64,000 bases of DNA from Sinorhizobium garamanticum (GTDB taxonomy: Bacteria; Pseudomonadota; Alphaproteobacteria; Rhizobiales; Rhizobiaceae), in contig NZ_CP120374.1 in NCBI RefSeq assembly GCF_029892065.1, forward strand, positions 930,001-994,000, read 5' to 3'. The position numbers and the translations under genes were made by a program. Each line of letters opens with the position of its first letter. Within the stretch, counting starts at the first letter, position 1. A model generated the notes under the pieces. That model was not told where the DNA came from. It did not search any database and saw only the letters and a list, made by a program, of their open reading frames with translations. This document shows positions 9,553 through 18,339 of the stretch, piece after piece.

Positions 9553-11061
9553 ATGGAAGCGCGCGCGAGTCCCGAGCGTGGACCGAGCTACAGGCAGATC
9601 CTCAAGTCGACCGCCCTGATCGGCGGCTCATCCGTCGTTACCGTGCTATTTTCCATCATCCGCAACAAGGCAATGGCTCTACTCCTCGGTCCGGCAGGCA
9701 TAGGGTTGATCGGCCTCTACAGTTCCATCGCCGATATCGCCTCCGCGCTCGCCGGGCTCGGAATCCAGGCAAGCGGCGTGCGCCAGATCGCGGAAGCGGT
9801 CGGCAGCGGCGATACGGACAGGATTGCCCGAACGGCGACCGTGCTCAAGCGGACATCGTTGGTGCTGGGGCTTCTCGGCGCCCTTCTCCTCGCAGCACTC
9901 GCCTATCCGGTCGCAGATTTCACCTTCGGCGGTCCCGGCTATGCCGGTGGCGTCGCACTGCTTTCCGCGGCAATCCTCTTCCGCCTGCTCGCAGACGGCC
10001 AGACTGCCTTGATCCAAGGCATGCGAGACATTGCCAGCCTCGCCCGCATCAATGTCCTTGCAGCGTTCTTCAGCACCGCGATCAGCATCCCGCTGATCTA
10101 TCTGTTCGGCACGTCGGGGATCGTGCCTTCGCTCGTCGCCGCCGCCGCGGCCACGCTCGCGACCTGCTGGTGGTACCGCAGGCAGATGCGCATCGCTCCA
10201 CAGCCGGTATCCACCCGGAGGATCTCCGAGGAAACCGCCGCCCTCCTGAAACTCGGCGTCGTCTTCATGGCCAGTGGGTTCCTGACACTCGGCGCGGCCT
10301 ATGCGATCCGCCTCATCGTGCTGAGGGCGGAAGGCATCGCGGCAGCGGGGCTGTACCAGGCAGCCTGGACGCTCGGCGGCTTCTATGCCAGCTTCGTCCT
10401 GCAGGCGATGGGCACCGACTTCTATCCGCGCCTGACGGCGGTCGCGGAAGACGATGCCGAATGCAACCGCCTCGTCAACGAGCAGGCGCAGATCAGCATG
10501 CTTCTCGCCGGCCCCGGCCTCATCGCTACGCTAACCGCCGCCCCACTGGTGATATGGCTGCTTTATTCGCCCGAGTTCTACGCCGCAGTGGACCTGCTTC
10601 GCTGGATCTGTCTCGGCATGATGCTGCGTGTCATTGCATGGCCCATGGGGTTCATCGTGCTCGCCAAGGGCGCGAAAAGAGCCTTTTTCTGGACTGAGGT
10701 CGCAGCGACCCTGGTCCATGTCGGTCTCGCATGGTTGCTGGTCGGCTCGTTCGGTTCAGTCGGCGCAGGTGCAGCGTTTTTCGGTCTTTATGTTTGGCAC
10801 GGCCTGCTGATCTACGCGATCGTTCGGCACCTCTCAGGTTTCCGCTGGTCCGCGGCCAATCGCAAACTCGCCCTGATCTTCCTGCCCGCGTCAGGGCTCG
10901 TCTTCGGCGCCATCTTCGTGCTGCCGCCCTGGCCGGCAGCCGTCCTCGGCCTCGCGACAACGATGATCAGCGGAGCCTATTCCCTGCGGATACTCATGGA
11001 ACTCGTGCCGCGCGCCTCACTGCCCGCGGCAATGCGAGCCTGGCGCTCGAGATCCGCGTGA
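9553..11061 (+). CDS. wzx: Lipid-linked oligosaccharide flippase, Wzx family
   Basis: A 502-aa polytopic membrane protein with about 12 to 14 hydrophobic segments. It should flip undecaprenyl-linked repeat units to the periplasm. The N-terminus STALIGGSSVVTVLFSIIRNK, then LLGPAGIGLIGLYSSIADI, resembles WzxE-like MATE/PST-family flippases. The first ATG after the rmlD stop is at 9553; a GTG at 9544 that overlaps that stop (GTGA) is a reasonable alternative given the coupling used across this operon. It is the last gene of the rightward run and meets the leftward aminotransferase gene with only 31 bases between. Substrate specificity cannot be read from sequence. Confidence 0.88.
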   Translation: MEARASPERGPSYRQILKSTALIGGSSVVTVLFSIIRNKAMALLLGPAGIGLIGLYSSIADIASALAGLGIQASGVRQIAEAVGSGDTDRIARTATVLKRTSLVLGLLGALLLAALAYPVADFTFGGPGYAGGVALLSAAILFRLLADGQTALIQGMRDIASLARINVLAAFFSTAISIPLIYLFGTSGIVPSLVAAAAATLATCWWYRRQMRIAPQPVSTRRISEETAALLKLGVVFMASGFLTLGAAYAIRLIVLRAEGIAAAGLYQAAWTLGGFYASFVLQAMGTDFYPRLTAVAEDDAECNRLVNEQAQISMLLAGPGLIATLTAAPLVIWLLYSPEFYAAVDLLRWICLGMMLRVIAWPMGFIVLAKGAKRAFFWTEVAATLVHVGLAWLLVGSFGSVGAGAAFFGLYVWHGLLIYAIVRHLSGFRWSAANRKLALIFLPASGLVFGAIFVLPPWPAAVLGLATTMISGAYSLRILMELVPRASLPAAMRAWRSRSA

Positions 11062-11092
11062 CCTCGTCAAAATGACGCGAAGAACGAGAACG

Positions 11093-12286
11093 TCATACCG
11101 CCCGCAGTGCTGCGGGTTCGGCGATCGCCGGAATGGAAAGAAGCTCCTCGACGACCAGCGCCACATCGGCGTCGGTCATCTGCGCGAAGAACGGCAATAT
11201 CACCGATCGCTGTTGTGCGGCGACGCTTCGCTCCAGACTCGCGGCGGCCCTGTGCGTGTCGCATCCGGCGTAGGCCTCCTCCAGATGGATGTTCATGACG
11301 CCACGGCGGGTCGAGATGCCGCGATTGAGCAGGGCCTGCATCGTCTGCCGCTGGTCGATCCAGCCGGGCAATGTCAAACAATAGCTCTGCCAATTGCTCC
11401 GCGCCCAATGGGGCTCAATCGGCGTCTGCAGGCCCGCAACTCCGGAAAGGCGCCTGGTATACTGCCTGGCTAGTGCCCTTCGCCGCTTGACGAGTGCGGG
11501 AAGCCGCTTCAGCTGTTCCCGGCCGATCGCCGCCTGGACGTCGGTCATGCGGTAGTTGTAACCGATTTCCGGATAGTCCTCTGAGATCACCTGCTTCGCG
11601 CCGTGCCGAACGGTATCCGGAACACTCATGCTGTGCTGGCGCCACAACCGGAACTTTCTGTCGTATTCATCACTTGCCGTGGTCAGCATGCCGCCATCGC
11701 CGGTGGTAACGACCTTGCGCGGGTGGAAGGAGAAGCAAGCGATATCCCCGTGCGGCTTACCGATTCTTTGCCATTGCCCATCCCACAGCATCTCGCTTCC
11801 GGCAGCACAGGCGGCATCCTCGATAACCGGAATGGCGTGTCGTTTGCCGATATCCGCGATGCGCCGAAGATCACAGGGCATGCCGAGCTGGTGCACGCAG
11901 AGGATCGCCCTTGTGCGCGGCGTGATCGCGGCCTCGACCAGATCGGGATCTATGTTGTAGCCGCCGGCCTCGATGTCGACGAAGACCGGTAGCGCGCCGC
12001 AATACCGGATGGCGTTCGCCGTCGCGATGAACGAATGGCTAACCGTGATCACTTCATCGCCGGCACCGACGCCGACGCAACGCAGGGCCAGATGAAGCGC
12101 CGTCGTGCAGTTCGAGACAGCACAGGCATGGGCCGACCCAACGAAGTCGGCGAACTCGCGTTCGAACGCTGCAACCTCCGGGCCTTGCGTCACCCATCCT
12201 GAAAGTATGACCCGGCGAACCGCCTCGACTTCCCGCTCATCGAGAACGGGTCTGGCGACCGGGATCTGGCGAGGGGCCTCGCTCAT
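11093..12286 (-). CDS. DegT/DnrJ/EryC1/StrS-family PLP aminotransferase
   Basis: A 397-aa sugar-nucleotide aminotransferase. VARPVLDEREVEAVRRVI opens the fold, SNCTTALHLALRCVGVGAGDE is typical, VPVIEDAA-like HAIPVIEDAACAAGSE supplies the Asp for PLP, and FSFHPRKVVTTGDGG carries the likely Schiff-base Lys. It would put an amino group on a keto-sugar nucleotide. The closest general look is perosamine synthetase-like, but the sugar cannot be fixed. Last gene of a six-gene leftward operon; its ATG overlaps the epimerase stop (ATGA at 12283-12286). A second, distinct DegT enzyme sits at 13967, so the operon probably builds two amino sugars or a diamino sugar. Confidence 0.9.
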   Translation of the reverse strand: MSEAPRQIPVARPVLDEREVEAVRRVILSGWVTQGPEVAAFEREFADFVGSAHACAVSNCTTALHLALRCVGVGAGDEVITVSHSFIATANAIRYCGALPVFVDIEAGGYNIDPDLVEAAITPRTRAILCVHQLGMPCDLRRIADIGKRHAIPVIEDAACAAGSEMLWDGQWQRIGKPHGDIACFSFHPRKVVTTGDGGMLTTASDEYDRKFRLWRQHSMSVPDTVRHGAKQVISEDYPEIGYNYRMTDVQAAIGREQLKRLPALVKRRRALARQYTRRLSGVAGLQTPIEPHWARSNWQSYCLTLPGWIDQRQTMQALLNRGISTRRGVMNIHLEEAYAGCDTHRAAASLERSVAAQQRSVILPFFAQMTDADVALVVEELLSIPAIAEPAALRAV

Positions 12287-13257
12287 GCCGCTTCTCCCCC
12301 TGTCGACACCCGCTCGCGCCGCCACCAGGCGACGAGATCGCGCAGTCCCTCCTCAAGCGAGATTTCTGTCTTGAACCCCAGCAGCTGCTCGGCCTTGCTT
12401 GTATCCGCAAGCCGGCGCGTGACTGCGTTCACTTTGCGCGCCGGTTCAAGCTGCGGTTCGAGCGAGGGGCCCATGACACGGGTGAGCAGTTGCGCGAGCT
12501 CCCGCAGACTTGTTTCCACACCGCTTGCGACGTTGAACACCTCGTCCGTTACATCGGACTTCGCAGCCAGGAGATTGGCCCGCGCTATATCGCGCACATG
12601 GACGAAATCCATCGTCTGTGTGCCATCGCCGAAGATGATCGGCGGTCGCCCCGTCGCAATGCGCTCCATCCAGCGGATCAACACCTCCGTATAGGCGCCG
12701 TAGACATCCATGCGGGGGCCGTAGACGTTGAAGTATCGGAGCGCGACATAGTTGAGCCCGTACATCTCGGCGAAACTGCGCAGGAGCCCTTCGTTGAATG
12801 CCTTGGCCGCGCCGTAGATCGTGCGGTTGTTGTAGGGATGGTGCTCCTCGGTGGTCGGGAAGCTTTCTGCAAGTCCGAGCACCGAGGCCGAGGAGGCTGC
12901 GATCACCTTCGACACACCGGCTGCAACCGCCGCCTCGAGCACATCGAATGTGCCTTGCGCGAGGACATCGAAGGCGAGCCTCGGCTCCTCGGCGCATTGG
13001 GTGATGCGGATGGCCGCCTGATGGAAGACGATGTCGACTCCGTCGAGCGAGGTCGCCAGAAGCGCGCGGTCCCTGATGTCGCCTTCGATGATTCTGAGCG
13101 TGCCAGTGCTCGCCGCCTCACGGAGATTTTCGCGGCGGCCGCGCACGAAATTGTCGAGGATCAGGATTTCCCGTGGCCCTTCGCGCGCGACGAGATCGGC
13201 AATGTGCGAGCCTATGAGGCCGGCGCCGCCCGTGATCAGAATCCGCTTGTCTTTCAT
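12283..13257 (-). CDS. NAD-dependent sugar-nucleotide epimerase/dehydratase (extended SDR)
   Basis: A 324-aa protein. The N-terminal Rossmann motif is TGGAGLIGSHIADLV. FHQAAIRITQCAEEP follows, and the active site has SSASVLG with the catalytic Ser and IYGAAKAFNE with Tyr-x3-Lys. YFNVYGPRMDVYGAYTEVL and FGDGTQTMDFVHVRDIARAN are usual for UDP-glucose or UDP-GlcNAc 4-epimerase-like enzymes. I prefer the ATG at 13257, with GAGGCAGG upstream, over the ATG at 13269. Its substrate is probably a UDP-sugar used by the neighbouring aminotransferases. Epimerase versus dehydratase is not decided by sequence. Confidence 0.88.
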   Translation of the reverse strand: MKDKRILITGGAGLIGSHIADLVAREGPREILILDNFVRGRRENLREAASTGTLRIIEGDIRDRALLATSLDGVDIVFHQAAIRITQCAEEPRLAFDVLAQGTFDVLEAAVAAGVSKVIAASSASVLGLAESFPTTEEHHPYNNRTIYGAAKAFNEGLLRSFAEMYGLNYVALRYFNVYGPRMDVYGAYTEVLIRWMERIATGRPPIIFGDGTQTMDFVHVRDIARANLLAAKSDVTDEVFNVASGVETSLRELAQLLTRVMGPSLEPQLEPARKVNAVTRRLADTSKAEQLLGFKTEISLEEGLRDLVAWWRRERVSTGGEAA

Positions 13258-13272
13258 CGCCTGCCTCATCCT

Positions 13273-13977
13273 TCATGGTTTCGCCGGCGCCGGTGAGCAA
13301 TCCGTTCGCCAGTGCAGGAATTTCGCGGGCACTCCCGCCACGACCGCAAAGGGCTCGACGTCGGAGACGACCACCGCGCCTGCGCCGACGAGCGCGCCTT
13401 TGCCGATCGTCACGCCGGGCAGGATGGTCGCATTGGTCCCGATATCGGCCCAGGCGCCGATGCGAACCGGCTTGATTTCGAGGTCGGTGCGAATGATCGG
13501 CACGTCGACGGGAATGCCGGTGTGGCTCGATCCGAGAATCTTGGCTCCCGGCCCCCATCCGACGAACTCCTCGATGACGAGATCGCGCGCGTCGAGGAAG
13601 GTCTGCGGGCCGATCCAGACATTGTCGCCAATCACGCATCTGCCGTCGTGGCGACCCTGGATGTAGGCCTGTGCACCGATGAAGACGCTGTTGCCTATCT
13701 CGAATGTTTCGGGATGCCTGAAGCTGGCACCGCTACCGACCTGCAAGCCGAAGCCGCAACGCTTCGCAACGCTTTGCCAGATCGCCTTGCGCATCAGCAG
13801 GTCGACGAAGCCGTCGCCAGCCATGAAGCGGCCGTAGAGCTCGACCAGCCCCGCCGTGCCGTAGAATTGTTTCAGCTCTTCGGCCAGCGCCGCCTGATAG
13901 CTCGGATCGGCAACGGCTTCACGGCGGCCATGCACCGCCTGGACAATTCGGATACCCGCAGAGCGCTCAGTGGACAT
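13273..13977 (-). CDS. Hexapeptide-repeat acetyltransferase (LbetaH fold)
   Basis: A 234-aa left-handed beta-helix acyltransferase. Isoleucine-patch hexads run through the middle and C-terminus: FEIGNSVFIGAQAYIQG, VIGDNVWIGPQTFLDA, VRIGAWADIGTNATILPGV, and TIGKGALVGAGAVVVSDVEP. It ends with the common VAGVPAKFL. The N-terminal 80 residues are helical and lack homology I recognise. It would O- or N-acetylate a sugar or sugar nucleotide with acetyl-CoA. The 5' end overlaps the WbpE-like gene by 11 bases. A second, shorter enzyme of this fold is encoded at 16109, so two acetylations are likely in the pathway. Confidence 0.85.
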   Translation of the reverse strand: MSTERSAGIRIVQAVHGRREAVADPSYQAALAEELKQFYGTAGLVELYGRFMAGDGFVDLLMRKAIWQSVAKRCGFGLQVGSGASFRHPETFEIGNSVFIGAQAYIQGRHDGRCVIGDNVWIGPQTFLDARDLVIEEFVGWGPGAKILGSSHTGIPVDVPIIRTDLEIKPVRIGAWADIGTNATILPGVTIGKGALVGAGAVVVSDVEPFAVVAGVPAKFLHWRTDCSPAPAKP

Positions 13978-15073
13978 GGGCCTCCTGCTCCACCGCAGAC
14001 ACCACCTGCTCGACCTGCCGGACCGTCATTTCCGGATAGATGGGGAGCGACAGAACCGACCGGGCGGCCGCCTCCGATCTCGGGAAATCGCCCGGCGCGT
14101 AACCGAGATCTGCATGGGCCTTCTGCAGATGCACCGGAATGGGATAGTGCAGGCCGAACTGTATGCCCTCGGTGCTGAGGGCATGCTGTAGCGCCTCACG
14201 ATCCCGGCACCGGACGGCATAGATGTGGTAGACATGACGCCGGTCGGCGACCTCAAGAGGGGCCTTCACATGGCCGGACCCGGCAAGCAGCGCAGAGTAG
14301 CGCGCCGCATGGGCACGGCGCGATTGCGTCCAAGCGTCGAGATGTCTGAGCTTTACGCGCAGGATAGCCCCCTGGATACCGTCCATCCGGTAATTGAAGC
14401 CCTTGAGCACGTGGTGATACCGGCTTTCCTGACCCCAGTCCCTGAGCATGCGCATCGTGCGCGCGTGGCTGTCATTGCCGGTAACGACAATGCCGCCCTC
14501 GCCGCAGGCGCCCAGGTTCTTTCCCGGATAGAAGCTGAAGCAGCCCGATACCCCGATGCTTCCGGCGCGGCGGCCCTTGTATTCGGCGCCGTGGGCCTGG
14601 CAGGCATCCTCAATGATGGGTACGCCATGCCGGTCGGCGATGGCCTTGATGGCGTTCATGTCGGCCATTTGTCCGTAAAGATGGACCGGCACGATCGCCC
14701 TGGTACGAGGCGTGATTGCAGCCTCGAGCTTCGTCGCGTCCATCGTCAGCGTCACCGGCTCGACATCAACGAAGACCGGCAGCGCGCCGGTATAGCAAAT
14801 CGCCGAGACCGTCGCGACGAAAGTGAAGGGGACGGTGATGACTTCGTCGCCGGGACCTGCGCCAAGCGCAAGCAACGCAAGATGGAGGGCACTCGTGCCT
14901 GTGTTGACGGCGATTGCGTGACGTGTGCCGCAAAAGGCCGCGAATTCTTGTTCGAACTCAGCGACCTCGTCGCCCAGAACATATTGCGCCGACGCGAGCA
15001 CGCGCAGCGCTGCGGCATCTATCTCGTCCTTGATCGATGCATACTGCGCCCTGAGATCAAGGAAGGGGATCAT
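13967..15073 (-). CDS. DegT/DnrJ/EryC1/StrS aminotransferase, WbpE/WlbC-like
   Basis: A 368-aa PLP enzyme. The start IPFLDLRAQYASIKDEID and the stretch VLGDEVAEFEQEFA are characteristic of the WbpE branch, which aminates UDP-3-keto-GlcNAcA. TGTSALHLALLALGAGPGDE, PVHLYGQMADM, PIIEDACQAHGAEYKG and FSFYPGKNLGACGEGG with the Schiff-base Lys are all intact. The neighbours on both sides supply a WbpB-like dehydrogenase and a WbpD-like acetyltransferase, so 3-amination of a UDP-2-acetamido uronic acid is the likely reaction. It overlaps the oxidoreductase gene by four bases. Confidence 0.9.
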   Translation of the reverse strand: MIPFLDLRAQYASIKDEIDAAALRVLASAQYVLGDEVAEFEQEFAAFCGTRHAIAVNTGTSALHLALLALGAGPGDEVITVPFTFVATVSAICYTGALPVFVDVEPVTLTMDATKLEAAITPRTRAIVPVHLYGQMADMNAIKAIADRHGVPIIEDACQAHGAEYKGRRAGSIGVSGCFSFYPGKNLGACGEGGIVVTGNDSHARTMRMLRDWGQESRYHHVLKGFNYRMDGIQGAILRVKLRHLDAWTQSRRAHAARYSALLAGSGHVKAPLEVADRRHVYHIYAVRCRDREALQHALSTEGIQFGLHYPIPVHLQKAHADLGYAPGDFPRSEAAARSVLSLPIYPEMTVRQVEQVVSAVEQEAHVH

Positions 15074-16107
15074 GCGATGCGCCTCATGTGCTCGAGTTCG
15101 ACGACCCGGCCGCGCTCGGCGAGCGACTGTGTGGCGGCCTCGAGGATTCTCACCACGCGCAGCCCGGCATTTCCGTCGGCGACCGGATTTTCATTTCGCT
15201 CGATGCAATCGATGAACTGGCGCAGTTCGATGCCGAGCGCCTCGGCGACGTCGAGGTGGGGGGCATACATATCGCCGGTGCGATAGCCGACCAGCATCTG
15301 GTAGACCTTCTCGCCGTTCTTCTGCGGGTTGCCGTTCAGCGTTATCCCCTTGTCGTAAACCTTGATCTTCTCACTGGGCTCCAGGTCGTCGTAGAGGATC
15401 ATCTTGCTGCTGCCGCCGATCAGCGTCCGGCGCACCTTGACGGGCGCGAGCCAGTTGACGTGGATGTGAGCGATCAGCTTGCTTTCGAAGAAGAGGTTGA
15501 GATAGGCGATATTTGCCGGCTCGCCGGCAATATGGCTCATGCCCGTGGCCGACACCGCCACAGGCCGCTCCGGCAGCACGTAGTCCATGATCGACAGATC
15601 GTGCACGGCAAGGTCCCAGATGACGCTGACGTCGTGTTGGAAGAGGCCGAGATTGACCCTGACCGAGTCGTAGTAATAAACGTCGCCGAGCCCGTCCTCG
15701 ACGAGTTCCCGCATCTTGCGGACGGCGCCCGTGTGCACGAAGGTGTGGTCGACCGCGAGCACGAGGCGGCGCCGCGCCGCCTCCTCGACCATGCGGCGCG
15801 CCTCATCCGAGGTCGCCGCCATCGGCTTTTCGACGAGCACGTGCTTGCCGGCCATCAGCGCCTTCATGGCGAGCTTGAAATGTGCGGCAGCCGGGGTGGC
15901 GATCGCAACGGCATCGACGCGCGGGTCGCGAAGGACCTCTTCAAAATCGTCCGTGATGTCGACAGCTGGGTAACGGGTCTGGACGGTCGCCAATCGCTCC
16001 TTGCGCAGATCGCACACGGAGACGAGGCGCGCCCCGGGCGTTTCCCAGAAGTTGCGCACGAGGTTTGGTCCCCAGTAACCGTATCCGACGACAGCAACGC
16101 CGATCAT
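15070..16107 (-). CDS. Gfo/Idh/MocA-family oxidoreductase, WbpB/WlbA-like
   Basis: A 345-aa NAD-dependent enzyme. VAVVGYGYWGPNLVRNF is the Rossmann motif, DAVAIATPAAAHF and the signature VLVEKPMA (with the key Lys-Pro) follow, and the C-terminal half is the usual alpha/beta domain. In the Pseudomonas and Bordetella wbp/wlb pathways this protein oxidises C3 of UDP-GlcNAc uronic acid. The ATG at 16107 starts exactly at the Rossmann fold; an upstream frame overlaps the preceding gene and is rejected. It overlaps the WbpE-like gene at its end. The required UDP-GlcNAc 6-dehydrogenase (WbpA) is not in this window. Confidence 0.9.
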   Translation of the reverse strand: MIGVAVVGYGYWGPNLVRNFWETPGARLVSVCDLRKERLATVQTRYPAVDITDDFEEVLRDPRVDAVAIATPAAAHFKLAMKALMAGKHVLVEKPMAATSDEARRMVEEAARRRLVLAVDHTFVHTGAVRKMRELVEDGLGDVYYYDSVRVNLGLFQHDVSVIWDLAVHDLSIMDYVLPERPVAVSATGMSHIAGEPANIAYLNLFFESKLIAHIHVNWLAPVKVRRTLIGGSSKMILYDDLEPSEKIKVYDKGITLNGNPQKNGEKVYQMLVGYRTGDMYAPHLDVAEALGIELRQFIDCIERNENPVADGNAGLRVVRILEAATQSLAERGRVVELEHMRRIA

Positions 16108-16108
16108 C

Positions 16109-16603
16109 TCATGCCTCCGCAGTCTCGATCGTGGCATCCTTGACGCGTCCGATGATCCGGGCGGGCACGCCGGCAACGATCGCGAAGCTTGGTACATCCT
16201 TGGTCACCACGGCGCCGGCGCCCACCTGGGCTGCCTCTCCGATCGTGACGCCGGCCAGAATGGTGGCATTGCTGCCGATGGAGGCGCGGCGCTTGACCCG
16301 TGTCGGCACGACGGTCCAGTCGGCCTCCGACTGAAGCCCCCCGTCGACATTGACGGCCCGTGGATGGATATCGTTGGTGAACATGACGCCATGGCCGACG
16401 AAGACGCCGTCCTCTAGCGTCACGCCTTCGCAGATGAAGGAATGGCTGGAAATCTTGCAGTTCCGGCCGATCGCCGCGTTCTTCTGAATTTCCACGAACG
16501 TGCCGATCCGCGTGCCGGCGCCGATAGCACAACCATAGAGATTGACGAGATCCGGATGATGGATAACAACACCGCCTTGCAGCGTGACATCGGACGCAAT
16601 CAT
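16109..16603 (-). CDS. UDP-amino-sugar N-acetyltransferase, WbpD/WlbB-like
   Basis: A 164-aa left-handed beta-helix enzyme, first gene of the leftward six-gene operon. Hexad repeats are clear: [52 protein letters not shown] and [27 protein letters not shown] is a motif I associate with WbpD, which N-acetylates the 3-amino group of UDP-2-acetamido-3-amino glucuronate. It is shorter than the average sugar acetyltransferase, as WbpD is. The next gene starts 1 base after its stop. Together with the next two genes it forms a wbpD-wbpB-wbpE-like set. Confidence 0.88.
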   Translation of the reverse strand: MIASDVTLQGGVVIHHPDLVNLYGCAIGAGTRIGTFVEIQKNAAIGRNCKISSHSFICEGVTLEDGVFVGHGVMFTNDIHPRAVNVDGGLQSEADWTVVPTRVKRRASIGSNATILAGVTIGEAAQVGAGAVVTKDVPSFAIVAGVPARIIGRVKDATIETAEA

Positions 16604-17156
16604 GCCGGCACAAGCCCCTATGTTCTTCCTAGTGGCTGCTGAACTCGTGTGAACTTGGCCGGGTAGCTCCCTTTCCTGCTTCTTCTTGGGGGCAAAGAGC
16701 CAAGCCTTCGAAACTCAAAGGAATTCCTTTTCACCCAGGCAGTAAAGAAAACAATATTAAGTATTTAAGCCGTCGAAAGAGGTATTCGCCTGCACAACAT
16801 TGATGATTGCGCGCTGCAACTCTCACTGGTGGAGCCGAATTGCATCTTGGCTCTAGCCCAAAATAGTCATTATGCGGGCTACCAGTCGAGCTGACGGTCC
16901 CGCCGGCGGCGGGAGAACATGTCGCTCAATGAAGGGCAGCATCCGCGGGCTCCGGCCTGAACCAGCAGGCCATGTGGCGCGGCAATGTCCGCGCTCGGCG
17001 CTCGGTAACCGGCCGAGGAGCATGTCGGATGTAGAATATCGCCTGTTGCTCGCCCGTTCGATGCAACACGTCCTACATTTGGGTATGTGGCCCGGTCGTA
17101 TCTCAGCGAATAAACTCGTTGTCGCAAATGGATGAACAGGACGCGAGTTGCTGACG
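16604..17156. promoter_or_regulatory. Divergent intergenic region, AT-rich core
   Basis: About 550 bases separate the leftward amino-sugar operon from the rightward glycosyltransferases. An AT-rich block around 16720-16770 (for example GAAAACAATATTAAGTATTT) is the likeliest promoter site. No open frame in it has protein character, and no clear operator repeat is visible. Confidence 0.4.
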
Positions 17157-18230
17157 ATGCATCGTACGGCAGTAGACTTTTCCGCAGAACTCGCCATCAG
17201 CGCGTTTCGGCAAATCGCGGCGCTGAAAAGAGCTTGGCAATATCGGATGCGCGTTGTCACCGGGCGGCAACGCTCAGTAAGGCCGACCATTTATTTCCTG
17301 ACCCCGGACCACCAGCCGCCCTCCGGCGGGATCAGAGTAATATACCGGCATGTGGACATGCTGAATTCTGCCGGTATGGACGCGTTTGTGCTGCATCAAC
17401 GACGGGGATTCCGCTGCACGTGGTTCGAAAATCGGAGCCGTATCGCCTATGTCGGGGATACGACGGTCCTGCGGGGAGATATCCTCGTGATCCCGGAAGT
17501 GTGCGTTGACATCCTGGACCGTCTTCCTCCCGGCACTGAATACATAATATTCAACCAGAATGTGCACCATACCTGGGAAGGAAGGACGCGTTACACCGCA
17601 AAGCACTACGCACCCGGGAGCGGCTTGAAGGGCGTCATCGCCGTTTCCAAGCACAACCAGGAGACGCTCCGCTATATTTTCGAGCACCTTGATGTTCGCA
17701 GAGTCCACGTCGGCATAGATTTCGGGATGTTTCATCCGGCAGAAAGCCCTCGAACAAACCGCATCGCCTATATGCCGCGGAGGATGCCCGGCGACGCATT
17801 CAAGGTGCTAGAACTTCTGCGCGGGCGCGGCCTTCTCGATGGCTGGGACGTCGTGCCGCTAGACCGTATCCCCCAATCAGAAGTTGCCACGCAATTGCAG
17901 ACGACGAAAATGTTTCTGGCCTTCTCCCACCAGGAAGGTCTAGGTCTTCCGCCCGCCGAAGCGATGGCCTGCGGAAACTATGTGATCGGTTACCACGGTT
18001 TTGGCGGGCGAGAATTCTTCCGCTCGGACTTCAGTGCCCCCATCGAAACTGGTGACCTTCTCGGCTTCGCGCAAGCGATCGAGCACGCGATGACGATGGA
18101 AAATGCGCATCCCGGCTGGTGCCAGGCGCAAGGCGCCAAGGCATCCGAGTTTATTTTGTCAGAGTATTCGCTTGAACGGGAGCAGGAAGAGGTGACGCAG
18201 ATTTACGCGGATTTCCTGAAGGCGACATGA
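17157..18230 (+). CDS. Glycosyltransferase, GT-B fold (GT4-like)
   Basis: About 357 aa. IYFLTPDHQPPSGGIRVIYR has the N-terminal glycine-rich acceptor loop. ISVSK-like GVIAVSKHNQETL and the donor-binding stretch HQEGLGLPPAEAMACG with Glu-x7-Glu are typical of GT-B retaining enzymes. It should add one sugar of the repeat unit at the inner face of the membrane. The ATG at 17157 is chosen; a TTG at 17148 has AGGA at a better distance and may be the true start. Sugar and linkage cannot be predicted. It is followed by a second glycosyltransferase on the same strand. Confidence 0.82.
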   Translation: MHRTAVDFSAELAISAFRQIAALKRAWQYRMRVVTGRQRSVRPTIYFLTPDHQPPSGGIRVIYRHVDMLNSAGMDAFVLHQRRGFRCTWFENRSRIAYVGDTTVLRGDILVIPEVCVDILDRLPPGTEYIIFNQNVHHTWEGRTRYTAKHYAPGSGLKGVIAVSKHNQETLRYIFEHLDVRRVHVGIDFGMFHPAESPRTNRIAYMPRRMPGDAFKVLELLRGRGLLDGWDVVPLDRIPQSEVATQLQTTKMFLAFSHQEGLGLPPAEAMACGNYVIGYHGFGGREFFRSDFSAPIETGDLLGFAQAIEHAMTMENAHPGWCQAQGAKASEFILSEYSLEREQEEVTQIYADFLKAT

Positions 18231-18339
18231 TCCGTTGCTCCTTACGTCCGATCGTGCCGGGCCTTCGGTTGCCCTGCTGCCGGCTCTCAAGACACCGAAT
18301 AATGCCAATCGACGTCCGCGGGCACTGGAGGCCTACCTT

